A DNA stretch of 64,000 bases, taken from the NCBI RefSeq assembly GCF_019097595.1, contig NC_080726.1, positions 16,963,705 to 17,027,704 on the forward strand, written 5' to 3'. Of the stretch, positions 1 through 11,056 are shown piece after piece (the stretch's first letter is position 1; the number at the start of each line of letters is the position of its first letter). Below the pieces are notes generated by a model. It saw nothing but the letters and a program-made list of their open reading frames with translations. It was not told the DNA's origin and did no database searches. Origin of the DNA: Hemibagrus wyckioides. Its lineage: Eukaryota > Chordata > Actinopteri > Siluriformes > Bagridae. A program made the translations under genes and the position numbers.

Positions 1-30
1 CAAACACAGACAAGCAATTCCACAGCTCAC

Positions 31-1298
31 CGGATCAAATGATGGCAAATCATAGGGAGCAGCTTTCCAACCAAGGAAGAACTCCTCTGGAGTGTGAAAC
101 TGTATACCAATGTTCAGAGCAAACTAGAAACAAAATGAAAGAAATATGCCATTTAAAATTTTATCCTCAGGATAAAAGAAGTCCTCAGGAAAGTGAACAA
201 TAAATAATGTGCATCAACGTTTAAGAACACATTTGTGTTAATATCTTATACAAAGTAAGCAGTAAAATGTGCTACTTTATGTTCATCACTACTGTAAGCA
301 AGTAGTGGCCATGGGCTGCATCTCACCAGCCGGTCACTACAGGAGAAGTCCTTCTTCTTCTTCCCTGGAGCCCAATTTACAGGACGACCTGCTGCATCTA
401 GTCCAAAAAAACCGTGAAGAGCAAATCATTTACTAATTTACTTTAAATAGCTGGGTCCAGTATCAGGTCTTCAGATTCCCCTTTTAAAAACCCTGAATGC
501 ATCAGTATAAGCTATCAAAAAGTCTGAATAATAAGCCTTTATTTTTGGGCAGTTCAGGATGAGGGGTTAAATCACAGAAAATTTTTCAAAAATTATTTTT
601 GCGGATTCATTTAATTCTCGGTTTTTCTTAAGAAATTAAGATTAAAACGAGCTTCACTGGAACCAGGCATTTACAAAACACTTCCTTCCTTATCTCTTCC
701 TGCAGACCCAGCACAGACCTCCAACTCACCTCCAGCATAAACACTCTGGGATTTATTCACAATTATTCCATTGTTTGCCTGGAAAACACAGTGTATATTG
801 TAGATCATTTGCAAATGTCAGAAACTTCACCCCACAGGCCTTTATTCATCAGAGTAATGTATACAGTCAAATCTGGTCATAAAAAAAGAATCTTCTTTTT
901 TAACATTTTCCTCATGAATTATTTCATTTTTATATAAATATCAAAAATTATATAAAACAGCATATACAGTAGTTGCATATAAGAAAATCAATTTGTCTTG
1001 AATTTAGTAGTATTCAAATATGCAGGACACAGTCATTAATCCATTACATCTGTTTTACAGTGTTTGGTTAATCTCTTTCAGGGTTAGACTGATGAACAGT
1101 ACTAGTTTACTGGTTTAGAATGGAAGCTTGGTATTGAGTTCACCATGTTAATCAGCGTGACTTTTCTTTGTCGTCACTACTGCTTTCTTGATAATTAATG
1201 CTGAGTCACTCAGTGACTTTGACATAGTTATTGATGATGGAGGTTCCCACTGTTCCCAACAACCAGTCAGTAATCAGTAGCATTGCCACACACTGCAT
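31..1298 (-). pseudogene. pnkp: PNKP fragment A (truncated duplicate, runs off left edge)
   Basis: Three PNKP exons can be read on the minus strand: 730-778 (exon 9, with GVNKSQ-type residues before a Y-A-G ending), 327-397 (exon 10, [11 protein letters not shown] then KKKKDFSC) and 31-123 (exon 11, [20 protein letters not shown]). A relic start ATG with only M-Q-C-V of exon 1 is at 1,296-1,298. Exons 2-8 and the rest of exon 1 are missing compared with the complete gene at 27-40 kb. The splice sites of the surviving exons look normal. Exon 9 has Val to Ala where the intact gene reads YVGG. Exons 12-15 would lie left of the window, as they do in copy B. Without FHA and phosphatase domains it cannot make PNKP. 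Confidence 0.88.
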
Positions 1299-1569
1299 GC
1301 TCACAGCACACTGCTTACCTCAGACAGTTTCACCTCACCTGAACCTGTTTATGTTCGCTATCAGTCCCTCCAGGACTGATCTATCCACCTGACCTCTGTC
1401 CTCATCTATAGTTACTTTTAACTAATAAGCATTATTTTAAATAAACATAACTAGTACAAAACGGTAGTTACATACAAAACAGCTCTAGTAGATATCACAA
1501 AAGACAATAGCTCAGTGTATTAACGTATGCCTGTTATGATACCAAGATAAGCATATGTGAAGAAATATA

Positions 1570-1620
1570 AACTATTTTTTAAATGCACACGCTGTGTAAT
1601 TACATGTAATAACTACCCGG
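1570..1620. other. Duplication junction A: PNKP 5' flank joined to CLCA upstream DNA
   Basis: Up to about 1,570 the sequence aligns with the region upstream of functional PNKP (ending near 40,430). Beyond that the two diverge, and this copy continues into DNA upstream of the CLCA gene. The same junction is found near 15,214 in copy B. I infer that this is the breakpoint that fused the PNKP promoter flank to the CLCA upstream flank. The exact base is uncertain because the last 100 bases before it are already diverged. Confidence 0.55.
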
Positions 1621-2285
1621 CATGCTAGCTTACTAGCTTAACAGCTCAACAGAATCGGCCTAGTTCATCGCTCCTTCCTCTGCTCCTTCTCCTTCTTCCT
1701 CGGTTTTTCAAAAAACTTGTTGAGCATTACCATTGCCTGCTGATCTGGAGCATGAACTTTAGATTACTTTACAATCTACTGCTTTAAAATCTCTCACTGG
1801 AAATATCTATCATTAATAAAAGCATGTAACCTGAAATGTTTCACTTTCACTGCTTCTTTTTTCTGCGTATTTTGTAAGAAATAAATTAGATCTTATTTTC
1901 CATCGCGATAAATCCTGACTTCTTCTGAAAATCTTCATTCTTCATGTGCCTAGTTTGTTATTTGATATAAAACATTTAAGAAAAAAAAGTATAATCATTG
2001 AATCATTGTTCTCAATGTTGAACTCCTTTTGTTACCCATGGATAATGCCTTTTACTGTACAGTACAGTAGATAATGACAAAGACCACATCTTTGGTTTGT
2101 ATAAATTGTAATCTGTCTCAATAAACTCTAAAAAAGCATTTCTCCACAAACCCTAACTCTGTGTGGTTCTTTTGCTATTATTTTTTTTTCCTGAAATCAA
2201 CATCCACATACAACATACAACAATACATAAAACAAACAGGGAAAATAAGAGCTAGTTTAAGTGATTCAGAAACAGGTAGACGGTC
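1621..2285. other. Non-coding stretch upstream of CLCA-A
   Basis: I see no gene here. The stretch is AT-rich, with short palindromic pieces such as a repeated TACAGTACAG near 2,055 and an AATAAA near 2,120. It is repeated almost unchanged at 15,265-15,929. Confidence 0.6.
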
Positions 2286-2880
2286 AGTGACTCAGCAGTA
2301 CAAAAACATGAAATTGTATGGGAAATTCATTCCACCACCTCAGTGCCAGATCAGAGAAGAGTTTATGTTTACCTATTTTGTACCCTGAGAGATGGTGGGA
2401 CCAGTCGAGCAGTGCTAATAGATCAGAGGGAGTGAGGTGCAGAGGTATCAGAGGGATTCTTGGCTTTGTAGGCAAGCATCAGTGTTTTAAATCTGATGCA
2501 CGCAGCTACTGGAAGCCAATAGAGGGAACGCATCAGTGAGGTGGTGTGGGAGAACTTAGGAGGATTAAAGACAAGTCACACAGCTGCAATGTGTATAATT
2601 TCCAGCTGACGAATTGCATTCTAAAGTAGACCTGAAAGTAGAGAGTTGCAGTAGTCCAGTCTTGAAATGACAAGAGACTGAACAAGCACTTGAGCAGCCT
2701 GTGTGGATAAAAATGGCCAAATCCTTCTGATGTCGTACAGAAGAAACTGGCATGAACGTGTGACATTAGTAACATGGAAGGAAAAGGACAGTTGATTGTC
2801 CATGGTTATCCCAAGGTTGTGAGCAGTGGCCAAAGGGGAGATCAAGGAGTTGTTCAGAGATATTGCATGATCAGCTCAGA
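2286..2880 (-). mobile_element. L2-like LINE 3' fragment (reverse transcriptase C-terminus)
   Basis: The minus strand encodes the typical tail of a fish L2/CR1-type LINE reverse transcriptase: HNLGITMDNQLSF, then VTRSCQFLLYDIRRI, then LVQSLVISRLDYCNSLLSGL, then a frame-broken stretch ending in RWWNEFP. Stop codons and frameshifts separate the blocks, so it is a dead 5'-truncated copy. The family assignment rests on the RLDYCNSLL block and the W-N-x-x-P end, both common in fish LINEs. The copy at 15,930-16,524 is the duplicate of this fragment, not an independent insertion. Confidence 0.75.
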
Positions 2881-3739
2881 GGCAGTGGCAGCAGTGCGAA
2901 CTGGACTTCTCAAAAAGTCCATATTCAATTAGGCTGAAGACATACCTTTAAATTAAAATTACAAGTAAAGTGTCCCTTCAACCCTGTTAAACCCTGTTAC
3001 AATCTTCAACCCCATCACACTATTCTCAACCCTGTTACATTAATAGTTAATAGGAAAATAATATTAGGAAGACGATTAAAAACTTTAATTTAATTTAATT
3101 TTTAACATAGCTTTACTTGCTGAATACCACCCAATATGTTAAGGGCTAACAGTAAAATTGTGATTTTAGCCATAAATGTAACTAAGCATAAGGTGCATGT
3201 TTATTGTATAAGAATTTTCTGTAAAATCCTTTTAAAACCAATTTCACATATTAAACCCACTCATATTCTATATTAGTCCCCTGTATGTGGAGTCAAATAT
3301 AAACATCTGTACAAATAATCTTCTATATTTATAATATTTAAAAGCAAGTAACCTTTTCAGTTTCACTGCTTCCTTTTGTAAATGCTTTTGTAAATGTATG
3401 TGGTTGCCATGACCTGAATGTCTTTCTAAATTAATACATTCAATCTGATTTCCATCCATGTAAAACCTTATCCAACTTCATGATGTGAGACATTTCCTTT
3501 CTGGTGTGTTTTTGTTCTGATTCATGTCCTGTCTCCACCTATACTTAACTCCCTGTTAAATGCTTTCATTTCCATGATAATTTCTGTATAATTTTCAATC
3601 ATTGTGTGTTTTGTCCTCATTGTGAAGTACACCTTTCGTGTTTCTGAACTCGTAAAAAGAACACTTTTGCCCTGTTTTTACTGACCTAGAAATTTGCACA
3701 TTTTAGATTTCTTGTTATGAAGGTGAAAGTTAGACAAAC
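2881..3739. promoter_or_regulatory. Presumed CLCA-A upstream/promoter region
   Basis: There is no gene here. It holds short ACCCTGTTA-type direct repeats at about 2,980-3,045 and AT-rich DNA up to the CLCA start codon. I could not pick out a convincing TATA box or transcription start. The promoter role is inferred only from position. Confidence 0.3.
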
Positions 3740-4153
3740 ATGGTAAAGATGTTAGCAGTGGTTTTGCTGTTTCTCAGTGGACTGGGACCAGTTACAACAA
3801 TCAGACTGGATGGAAACGGCTACACCGATATTCTGATCGTCATCAGCCCCAGTGTGCCAGAGAATGAAGACATTATAAACCAAATCAAGGTATTTTTATT
3901 TATTTATTTATTTATTTATTTGCTTGCTTACTCTTAAGACCTCCATGAACTGATTTAAAGAAGATATTTTAATGAGTTCTCTGATGCGGTTCAACAGGCA
4001 TCTCCCTCAAAAATGCCATATAACATTATTAGAAAAGTCTGATTATTGTACAGACAGCAGGAATGTGTTGTACCACCCTGCAGAGAAATTAAACCAGATC
4101 ACCTCAAAGGATGTCAAATATTCTCTCATATTTCTAAATGTCTTATTATATTG

Positions 4154-5158
4154 CAGTGGTTCCCAAAGTGGGGGTCACCCCTGAGGTGATTAACAGGTTA
4201 AAGACACAGCAATAGTGTCAGTTGCAGCAGATCACTTTACAGCACCATCATATTTCAGATCAATTTACAGCACCATCTTATTTCAGATCAATTTACAGCA
4301 CCATCTTTTTTCAGATCAATTTACAGCACCATCTTATTTCAGATCACTTTACAGCACCATCTTATTTCAGATCACTTTACAGCACCATCTTATTTCAGAT
4401 CAATTTACAGCACCATCTTATTTCAGATCAATTTACAGCACCATCTTATTTCAGATCACTTTACAGCACCATCTTTTTTAGGCTTAGGAGATTTTTGTTA
4501 AAATGAAACGTTGGTTAATATCGACCAAAGACAACACAGGGAGGCCAGCGGAGAGACCAGCGGAGAAGCACCACTGTCACTGCTATAGCTATAAGTCGGG
4601 CTATGCATGGGGATAAACTGGCCCGTGAGCTAGAATCGGTGCCGCTGTCTAGCGGGACTATTGCCCAGCGCATCTCCGACATGGCCCAGGATATAACGTG
4701 TCAGCTGGGGGAGAGAGTGAAGAAAGGGAAATACGCTTTACAGTTAGATGAATCCAGAGATGTATCAAACTGCCCAGCTGCTTGTATTCGTCAGATACAG
4801 TTTTAACCGGAAAACTTAACGAGGACTTTCTGTTTTGCACCCCGCTGGAGGGAACATGCACAGTTGAGGACATTTGACCACAAACTAAAAGAAGATGGAC
4901 TGTCTTGGAGCGAGTGCATCGGTGTGTGTACAGATGGTGAGGTTAATATTGAAATTTAACGAGTAAATTACAATAAAAATGATATGGCTGTTAGGCTGTT
5001 GTGCTTTTTAGTGTTGTCTCGTGTTTGGATTGGATCATTGGTGCGTGTGCGCCGTTGCGCGCAACGTTTGTATATTTTAACCATCTCCGAGGATAGTGGG
5101 GGTCGCGATCACTGGCACCGTTATTTTGGGGGTCGTGGGAAAAGTTTGGGAACCCCTG
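4154..5158 (+). mobile_element. hAT transposon remnant (in CLCA-A intron 1)
   Basis: Terminal inverted repeats CAGTGGTTCCCAAA (left) and its complement ending TTTGGGAACCCCTG (right) are flanked by a perfect 8-base target duplication TTATATTG at 4,146-4,153 and 5,159-5,166, the hAT signature. The interior encodes hAT transposase pieces of the ZBED/SCAND3-like type: [32 protein letters not shown], then after frame breaks [13 protein letters not shown]. At 1,005 bases it is internally deleted and not autonomous. The duplicate at 17,798 retains the same ends and target duplication, so it was inserted once, before the CLCA duplication. Confidence 0.9.
4231..4483. repeat. 28-bp minisatellite inside the hAT element, 9 units (copy A)
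   Basis: Nine tandem units of 28 bases begin at 4231, 4259, 4287, 4315, 4343, 4371, 4399, 4427 and 4455. The core is TTTACAGCACCATCTTATTTC. Units differ mainly at one base (ATCAC versus ATCAA at the unit start), in the order C A A A C C A A C. Because 28 is not a multiple of 3, open frames across it are artefacts. Confidence 0.95.
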
Positions 5159-5669
5159 TTATATTGGACTCATAATATCTTCCAGAATCGGTGTGAATAT
5201 GCAATTTAGAGTGAAAAATGTTTGTGAATGTTAAACTGTCCAAAGTTGTTTTTGATCCAATGAACAGTCACATTTTTACTTGTGCCCCATTCACAACTGT
5301 ACACAGTAGAATATACAGGCGAAGTGCCTGTGTCATAAAAGTAGAATAAAAATAGTTAAAAATAGAAATACAAAAAAATTTATTAAAATATAAAATTGTA
5401 ATATACATTAAATATTAATTTAATTAATTTATTATAATACATTGAAAATAGCAATACAATTACTTGTACTTATTGTTAACTAATATTAGGAAACATTAAT
5501 GATGGGAAACGGACAGTAATTCCACCTTGAATATTAACAACAGTAAAATGTAAAAAAAAAAAAATCACACAAATAACTTGATTGCTGTAAAACAGAATGT
5601 CATGACTTTTATTTGTGATATTCAACTGTAATATTAACCTGAATAATGAGGTACTGCATGGCTGTGGAA

Positions 5670-6345
5670 TCACTTAAAGGAGAAGTTCACTCCAAGAACA
5701 AAAATCTACAAATAATTTACTCACCCCCTTGTCATCCAAGACGTACATGTCTTTCTTTCTTCAGTCGTAGCTCATCTAGCATCAACAAACATTAGGGCAG
5801 TCTGTTCAGGTTGGTGGACCAGATCTGTCCCTAGGTAGATGCCAGATTACTCTCACTGAGAGCGATTTACACTCCAGAACACATGATCGAGAAGCAGGCT
5901 GAGACCTGGGGAGTGGCATGTCCATGAAGGTGGTGGAATGCATATGGCAATTTTTGGCCAGACAGAAGTGGCTATGTTCGTCCCACTGTCCCCTGTGGCT
6001 TTCTCTTTTCCCTTCTGGGTGGTGCTCCTTGGGAGATTCACGTCAGGAGGAGCCTCCTCTCTCACGTGTAGGAGGTGATTCTCCAATGCATAGTGTCAGC
6101 CATAACGCAGCATCTCGTTCCCTTCTCAGGGAACCGGGTTACATACATAACCTGGTGTAGTTTTCCCTGTTTGTTTTATGTATGTTGATTTGAAAAAATT
6201 CCCAACATAGTTTTTAGGCTGATGGTATCCTAAGTCTGTAACCTGTTGAACCAGTGTTAATGTATTCATTGATATAGACTTCAAAGTACTCTTGTACATT
6301 GCTCTGGATAAGAGCGTCTGCCAAATGCCAGAAATGTAAATGTAA
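5670..6345. repeat. Composite of dispersed fish repeats (CLCA-A intron 1)
   Basis: Three recognisable repeat pieces follow each other. At 5,678-5,770 is the common fish motif AGAAGTTCACTCC with TTTACTCACCCC and TCATCCAAGA. At 6,100-6,155 is a TCTCGTTCCCTTCTCAGGGA palindromic piece. At 6,295-6,345 is the SINE/L2-type tail GCTCTGGATAAGAGCGTCTG followed by AAATGTAAATGTAAA. The family names are from memory of such motifs, not from a search. It is duplicated at about 19,314-19,989. Confidence 0.6.
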
Positions 6346-6559
6346 ATTTGAATCAGATATTGAATCTCAGATGGTCTACGATGGTCCTTCACTTGACTAC
6401 ATTAGACCGGTGAAGAGCGCTGACACACTCCAGATGGATAACGGCAGATAAACCTTTATAATGTCTAAGTGGCCAGTAAAAACACCAGGTTTATCTAACA
6501 GAAAGACTGAATTTCATCAGCAACTCTGAACAAATATTAGTCAAGTGGTGTTTAAATCA

Positions 6560-6880
6560 TCTGACATTTATTCTACTGACATCATTATGGTCATTGTTAG
6601 GAAACATAACCGCTTGTGCAGTTGCTTGTGCCTCTAGATCTTATTGTCCAATGAAGGATATCTGTGAAGAGATAAAACCTAACCCTAGGCAGACCAGCCC
6701 ATCTGACACCAAGAACCACACCACGGTTAAAGTCTCAGATCAGATTTTATTCTTGATTCTGATGTTTGATTTGAACAGTAACTGAAACTCTGAAAATTCT
6801 GGTTTCATACATTTTGAGCCTGATTTTATACATTGTGTTGCTGCCAAATAATTAGCTGATTACGTAACTACATGAATGAG
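6560..6880. repeat. Dispersed fish repeat (CACCAAGAACCACACC type)
   Basis: The stretch around CTGACACCAAGAACCACACC, then GGTTAAAGTCTCAGATCAGA, then GAACAGTAACTGAA resembles the piece at about 41,940-42,080 (GATACCAACAACCACGCCAC, then GTTAAAGCC, then GTGAACATTAACGGA). They are therefore two diverged copies of one interspersed repeat. I cannot define its ends. The duplicate lies at about 20,204-20,524. Confidence 0.5.
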
Positions 6881-9800
6881 CATGAGGGTGTTCCTAATAA
6901 CGTGGACAGTGAGTGCATACAAACATTTTGCTTGAGTCAGGATGAGCAATGATCCAGGTTTCTTCTAGGGCTAAGTGAAATAGTGTACCTGAGAAAAACT
7001 GTGGCTTCATGTGCATTGAAATGCTCAGTAAAGTCTGATTACTTACATTAATTTACACACATACTGTACATAAACATTCCACTCTTCTGTCTCCACAGGA
7101 AATGATTGTCAGTGGATCAGAATTTCTGTTTGAAGCTTTAGACCACAAGCTGTACTTCAAGGAGGTGAAGATATTAGTACCACCAAACTGGACTACAGGA
7201 AAGTATGAGCGAGCAACAACAGAATGCTTTGACAAGGTACAACCTTCATTCAGTGCTGAGGATCATTTATTGACACGTCTCTCATTTATTCAAGAAACTG
7301 TGTGTATTATTAATATAATATGTACAAAATATTCTAAACATTTTGTTTTTAGGGCAGAATAAGAATTGATAACGCAAATTCTGCATTTGGTGATGAGCCA
7401 TACACTCCCCAAGTCACAGGCTGTGGAACTGAGGCTCAATACATTCATTTCACCCCAAAGTATCTGTTAGACAAAGATCTGTACAAAAATGTATACGGAC
7501 CTAAAGGTGAGAACTAACCTGTGTTTAAAACAAACACACACACACACACACACACATTAAAAACAATCAAGAGGCATCAACTCATAGAAATGTATTATTT
7601 CTAACTTCCTCTGTAGCAACAAAATATAATATTATACATGTTTTACTTTTAGGAAGAGTTTTTGTGCATGAATGGGCTCACCTCAGATGGGGGGTATTTG
7701 ATGAATATAATAAGAATGAGCCCTTTTACCTGTCTGCTGGTCAGAATAAACCAACAAGGTCCTATATTCACCTCCCTATAGAAGAGCAAAAATTATTAAA
7801 CATAAATGTATATTATAGCAGTAATTGTCAGTAATGTGTTGTGTTGTTTTTTTCAGGTGTAGTGATAAAATTTTAGGAGAGACATTACAAGTTATTAATC
7901 AAAGTACTCAATCTTGCTGGTTTCATATGACTGGCCTTCCCACATCCAGCTGTAAATTCTTTCCAAATGTAAAGCAAATTACAAATGTCTCAATAATGTA
8001 CTCGCCCAGCATGGATTCAGTGAGTAAGGCTACTGTTCAACATAGTTTCCAATCCATTTTAATTTAATTTTTAATTAAATTTAATTAAATTTTTCTTTTT
8101 TTTTTGATGATTTTTTTTGTAGGTAAGAGCATTTTGTAACGAAGAGGAACATAACGCTGAAGCCCCCAATGAACAGAATTCAAAGTGTAAAAAGCTCTCA
8201 ACACGTACAGTGATCTTTCAGGAATCCGTAGACAAAGATGCCCTTCACAATCTAAAGCCTCTTCCATGTCCACCGCCAGCTCCAACATTCAGAGTCCTAC
8301 AGAGGGGAACTCGGGTCGTCTGCCTCGTGCTTGATGTCTCAGGAAGCATGGCGGTATATTAATTCACATAAAATAGCCCTCCAAAGCAAAAGTGCTGGCT
8401 AAAACTAGTGGAATGTAGCAGATTTTTGTCCTTATTTACAAACAACAGATTACTGTAACTACTTGAAGACCACAAAAAACAAATTTCAATATGTAGTCAT
8501 GCTTTCCAAAAAATAACCAAAAGAAACCAAATGGTCTGAATTTGTGTCTTCTCTAAGTCATCTGAATGGTACTGGAATAAACAGGTACTGGAATAGACAT
8601 GTGAAACTCCAGAGCTGAATCCCACTGAGATGGTGTGATGGGATCTTAAGGGAGCTGTGCATAAATGAATGCTCTTTCAAGTTTGAAAGTTTAGCTAAAC
8701 AGCAGTCATCTGATACAATAACAGCTCACTTCAAGTATATCTTCTTTAGCATATTTCCATAAAAACGTACACCTTATAAATCAAATGAAAACCATCAGTG
8801 CATTGCAGATATTTAAAAAAAAAAAAATTCATTTATAGAAAATATCTCATATTTTTTTCCCCTTTAAAGAACGCAAGAATAAAACAACAACAACAATCTG
8901 CATCAGTTTTTTTAAACCATGGCATACAAGAACAGCAGTTTGTGGCTCTTGTGACTTTTAGCACCAAAGCTAAAGTACTCAGCCCACTGACGTTAATAGA
9001 TGGACATGCCACAAGAGACAAACTAATACATATGTTGCCAACAAACGCACAAGGATCAACAAATATCTGTGAAGGACTCAGAGAAGGCTTTAAGGTAAGA
9101 GACTCGTGTAAAGACTCCTCCTACACTCTTTGACTAAAATTCCATCTTCATAATGTTAAATGTTAAACTTCTCTTTGGTCTAGAATTAAGAATTAACTGA
9201 AAGATAATCAGTCTGTGGTGATTAATGCCAGTTTCTTTCTATTTTTATTTCAGGTTCTTTGAAAGGATGATGATAAAACAATCGGAGATGAAATAATATT
9301 TCTCACAGATGGAGAAGCAACTGATAATATTCAAGAGTGTTTACAGGAAGCTGTTCAAAGTGGCTCAATCATTCACACCATATCATTTGGCCCAAAAGCA
9401 GACAGTGTACTGAAGATCATGGCAGATCAAACAGGTGAGATTTCACGTGTACTTACCCAGTGGTTTGGTTTACGACCAGAGAAACACCTCCGACATTGCC
9501 AACACCATTACTCTTACTGTTCCAGGAACTGCAGAGGTAAACCTTGTTTACTGTGATTTTGACAATTTTTAAAGACAATAAAAAACAAACACAGTTTTAA
9601 ATAATGCACACTGTTTCATTACCTTTCCTGCAGCCAGGTGATTGGAAGTACATGTTCCTCAGTGAAGGCACAGCTGCTCAGGCAATTAGTTTAATAGTAA
9701 TTAGTCAAGCAGCTCATGAAGATGTTTATCCAGTCACAGTTACAGTCAGAATGATCCAGGAGACCAGTGATGACACCAAACCTTTGCTGGTGTTGGCTGA

Positions 9801-10176
9801 GGTCGCTCAGAATTATAACCCTGTGCTGGGGGCCAGCGTTTCTGCAACACTTGAGTCAGATGAAGGACAATCGGTCAGTCTGCAACTCCTTGATAACGGC
9901 GCAGGTAATACTGGTAGAATGTAGAAGTGCATTATATCCTAATAACTGTGGAAATGATTCATGACACAACGTTTGCTAAATAGCACCATTTCCATGCTGG
10001 ATATTTTTACAGGAGCTGATTCTTTCAAAGGTGATGGCACCTATTCCAGATATTTAACTAAAATATTACGTGGAAATACAGTCTAAAAGTGAGAGTGGAA
10101 TATCAACACACAGAAGTTCAGTTTCCTCCCTACAGACACAGCGGTGCCCTCTACATCCCTGGATATGTTGATGATG

Positions 10177-10623
10177 GTAACCACTGCCTTCTATTATCAC
10201 TCAGTCAGAACTGACCAGTCCAGCAGTCAAGGAAAAATAGCCAGAATTCCCGCATTTCATTAAGACTACATGAACATACTGCACGTTATGACTTTCACTA
10301 TACTTTAATAAAACATGATGGATGAGACGTGTAGCATGAGGTCTTAGAAAACTATTATGCATACACAAAGGAACGAAAGACAAATGAGCAACCACAAGTG
10401 TTTCAAGTCCATGCTGTGTTTCCTCCATCCAATGACAAAAAATGTGATGTTTACCTATAGACAGTTATTTCTTGAAAACAACAGAGACTAAAGTTGCGTT
10501 TCTGTCATCTGTCTCTTCATGCCATTTGTATGTTGACTGAATGTGTAATTTGTCTACTTGCATCTAGTTTGTTCTCCAAAGGACCTGTTTGTGTTTATTA
10601 GACACATGACTGTATGTGATGTG
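10177..10623. other. CLCA-A intron 12, cut by deletion
   Basis: No exon here. The stretch matches the start of CLCA-B intron 12 (24,209-24,661) and then stops at the deletion junction. Everything from 24,661 to about 28,326 of unit B (CLCA exons 13-14 and the last two PNKP exons) is missing. Confidence 0.75.
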
Positions 10624-10664
10624 TATTATCAGATACATAATCTGATATTATGTATCTGATAATA
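10624..10664. repeat. Perfect inverted repeat at deletion breakpoint
   Basis: Left arm TATTATCAGATACATAAT (10,624-10,641) and right arm ATTATGTATCTGATAATA (10,647-10,664) are exact reverse complements with a 5-base loop CTGAT. The first eight bases (TATTATCA) continue the ancestral sequence seen at 24,654-24,661. The rest has no counterpart in unit B. The hairpin therefore sits exactly where unit A loses about 3.7 kb. Confidence 0.9.
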
Positions 10665-10675
10665 CAGAACCAATG

Positions 10676-11056
10676 GTTAACATGGTTTCCTGCAAGGAAA
10701 CAAGTGCAGTCATCATTGGTTTGCACAAAAAGGGATTCACAGGCAAAGATATTGCTGCTAGTAAGATTGCACCCAAGTCAACCATTTATCTGATCATCAA
10801 GAACTGAAGGAGAGAGGTTCAATTGTTGTGAAGAAGGTTTCAGGGCGGCCAAATAAGTCCAGCAAGTGCCAGGACTGTCTCCTAAAGTTGACTCAGCTGT
10901 GGGATCGGGGCACCACCAGTGCTTGCTCAGGAAGGGCAGCAGGCAGGTGTGACTGCATCTGCACGCACAGTGAGGAGAAGACTTTTGGAGGACAGCCTGG
11001 TGTCAAGAATGGCAGCAAAGAAGCCACTTCTCTCTAGGGAAAACATCAGAGACAGA
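10676..11056 (+). mobile_element. Tc1 fragment in unit A
   Basis: This matches 28,326-28,705 of the full Tc1 element in unit B, starting at ATGGTTTCCTGCAAGG and including the transposase N-terminus ([20 protein letters not shown]). Both ends are cut by deletions: the hairpin junction on the left, and on the right a fusion to gypsy sequence through a short shared AGA around 11,053-11,057. Confidence 0.85.

Larger units (their letters stand above)
3740..10176 (+). pseudogene. CLCA-A: decayed duplicate of the calcium-activated chloride channel regulator
   Basis: Exon-for-exon copy of CLCA-B. Surviving exons are 3740-3889, 7099-7236, 7353-7506, 7653-7758 ([13 protein letters not shown]), 7857-8019, 8123-8353 (ending DVSGSMA), 8870-9094, 9254-9434, a stub of exon 10 ending at 9536, 9634-9904 and 10013-10176. 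There are four lesions. Exon 8 reads GTT-CTT-TGA, where copy B has CGA (stop at 9,260-9,262). About 390 bases including exon 9 and most of exon 10 are gone near 9,452. Exon 12 is one A shorter (164 instead of 165 bases). Exons 13-14, which carry the membrane anchor, are absent. The stop falls inside the VWA domain, so any product would hold only the metalloprotease half and part of VWA. It is in principle transcribable because exons 1-7 and their splice sites are intact. Confidence 0.93.

Noticed and set aside
4231..4483. CRISPR-like array of regularly spaced 28-base repeats
   Set aside because: Units are directly adjacent without spacers, lie in a hAT element within an intron, and the genome is vertebrate. 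It is a minisatellite.
4215..4506. Two overlapping repetitive open frames (88 and 94 aa)
   Set aside because: They are reads through the 28-base minisatellite, where each unit shifts the frame.
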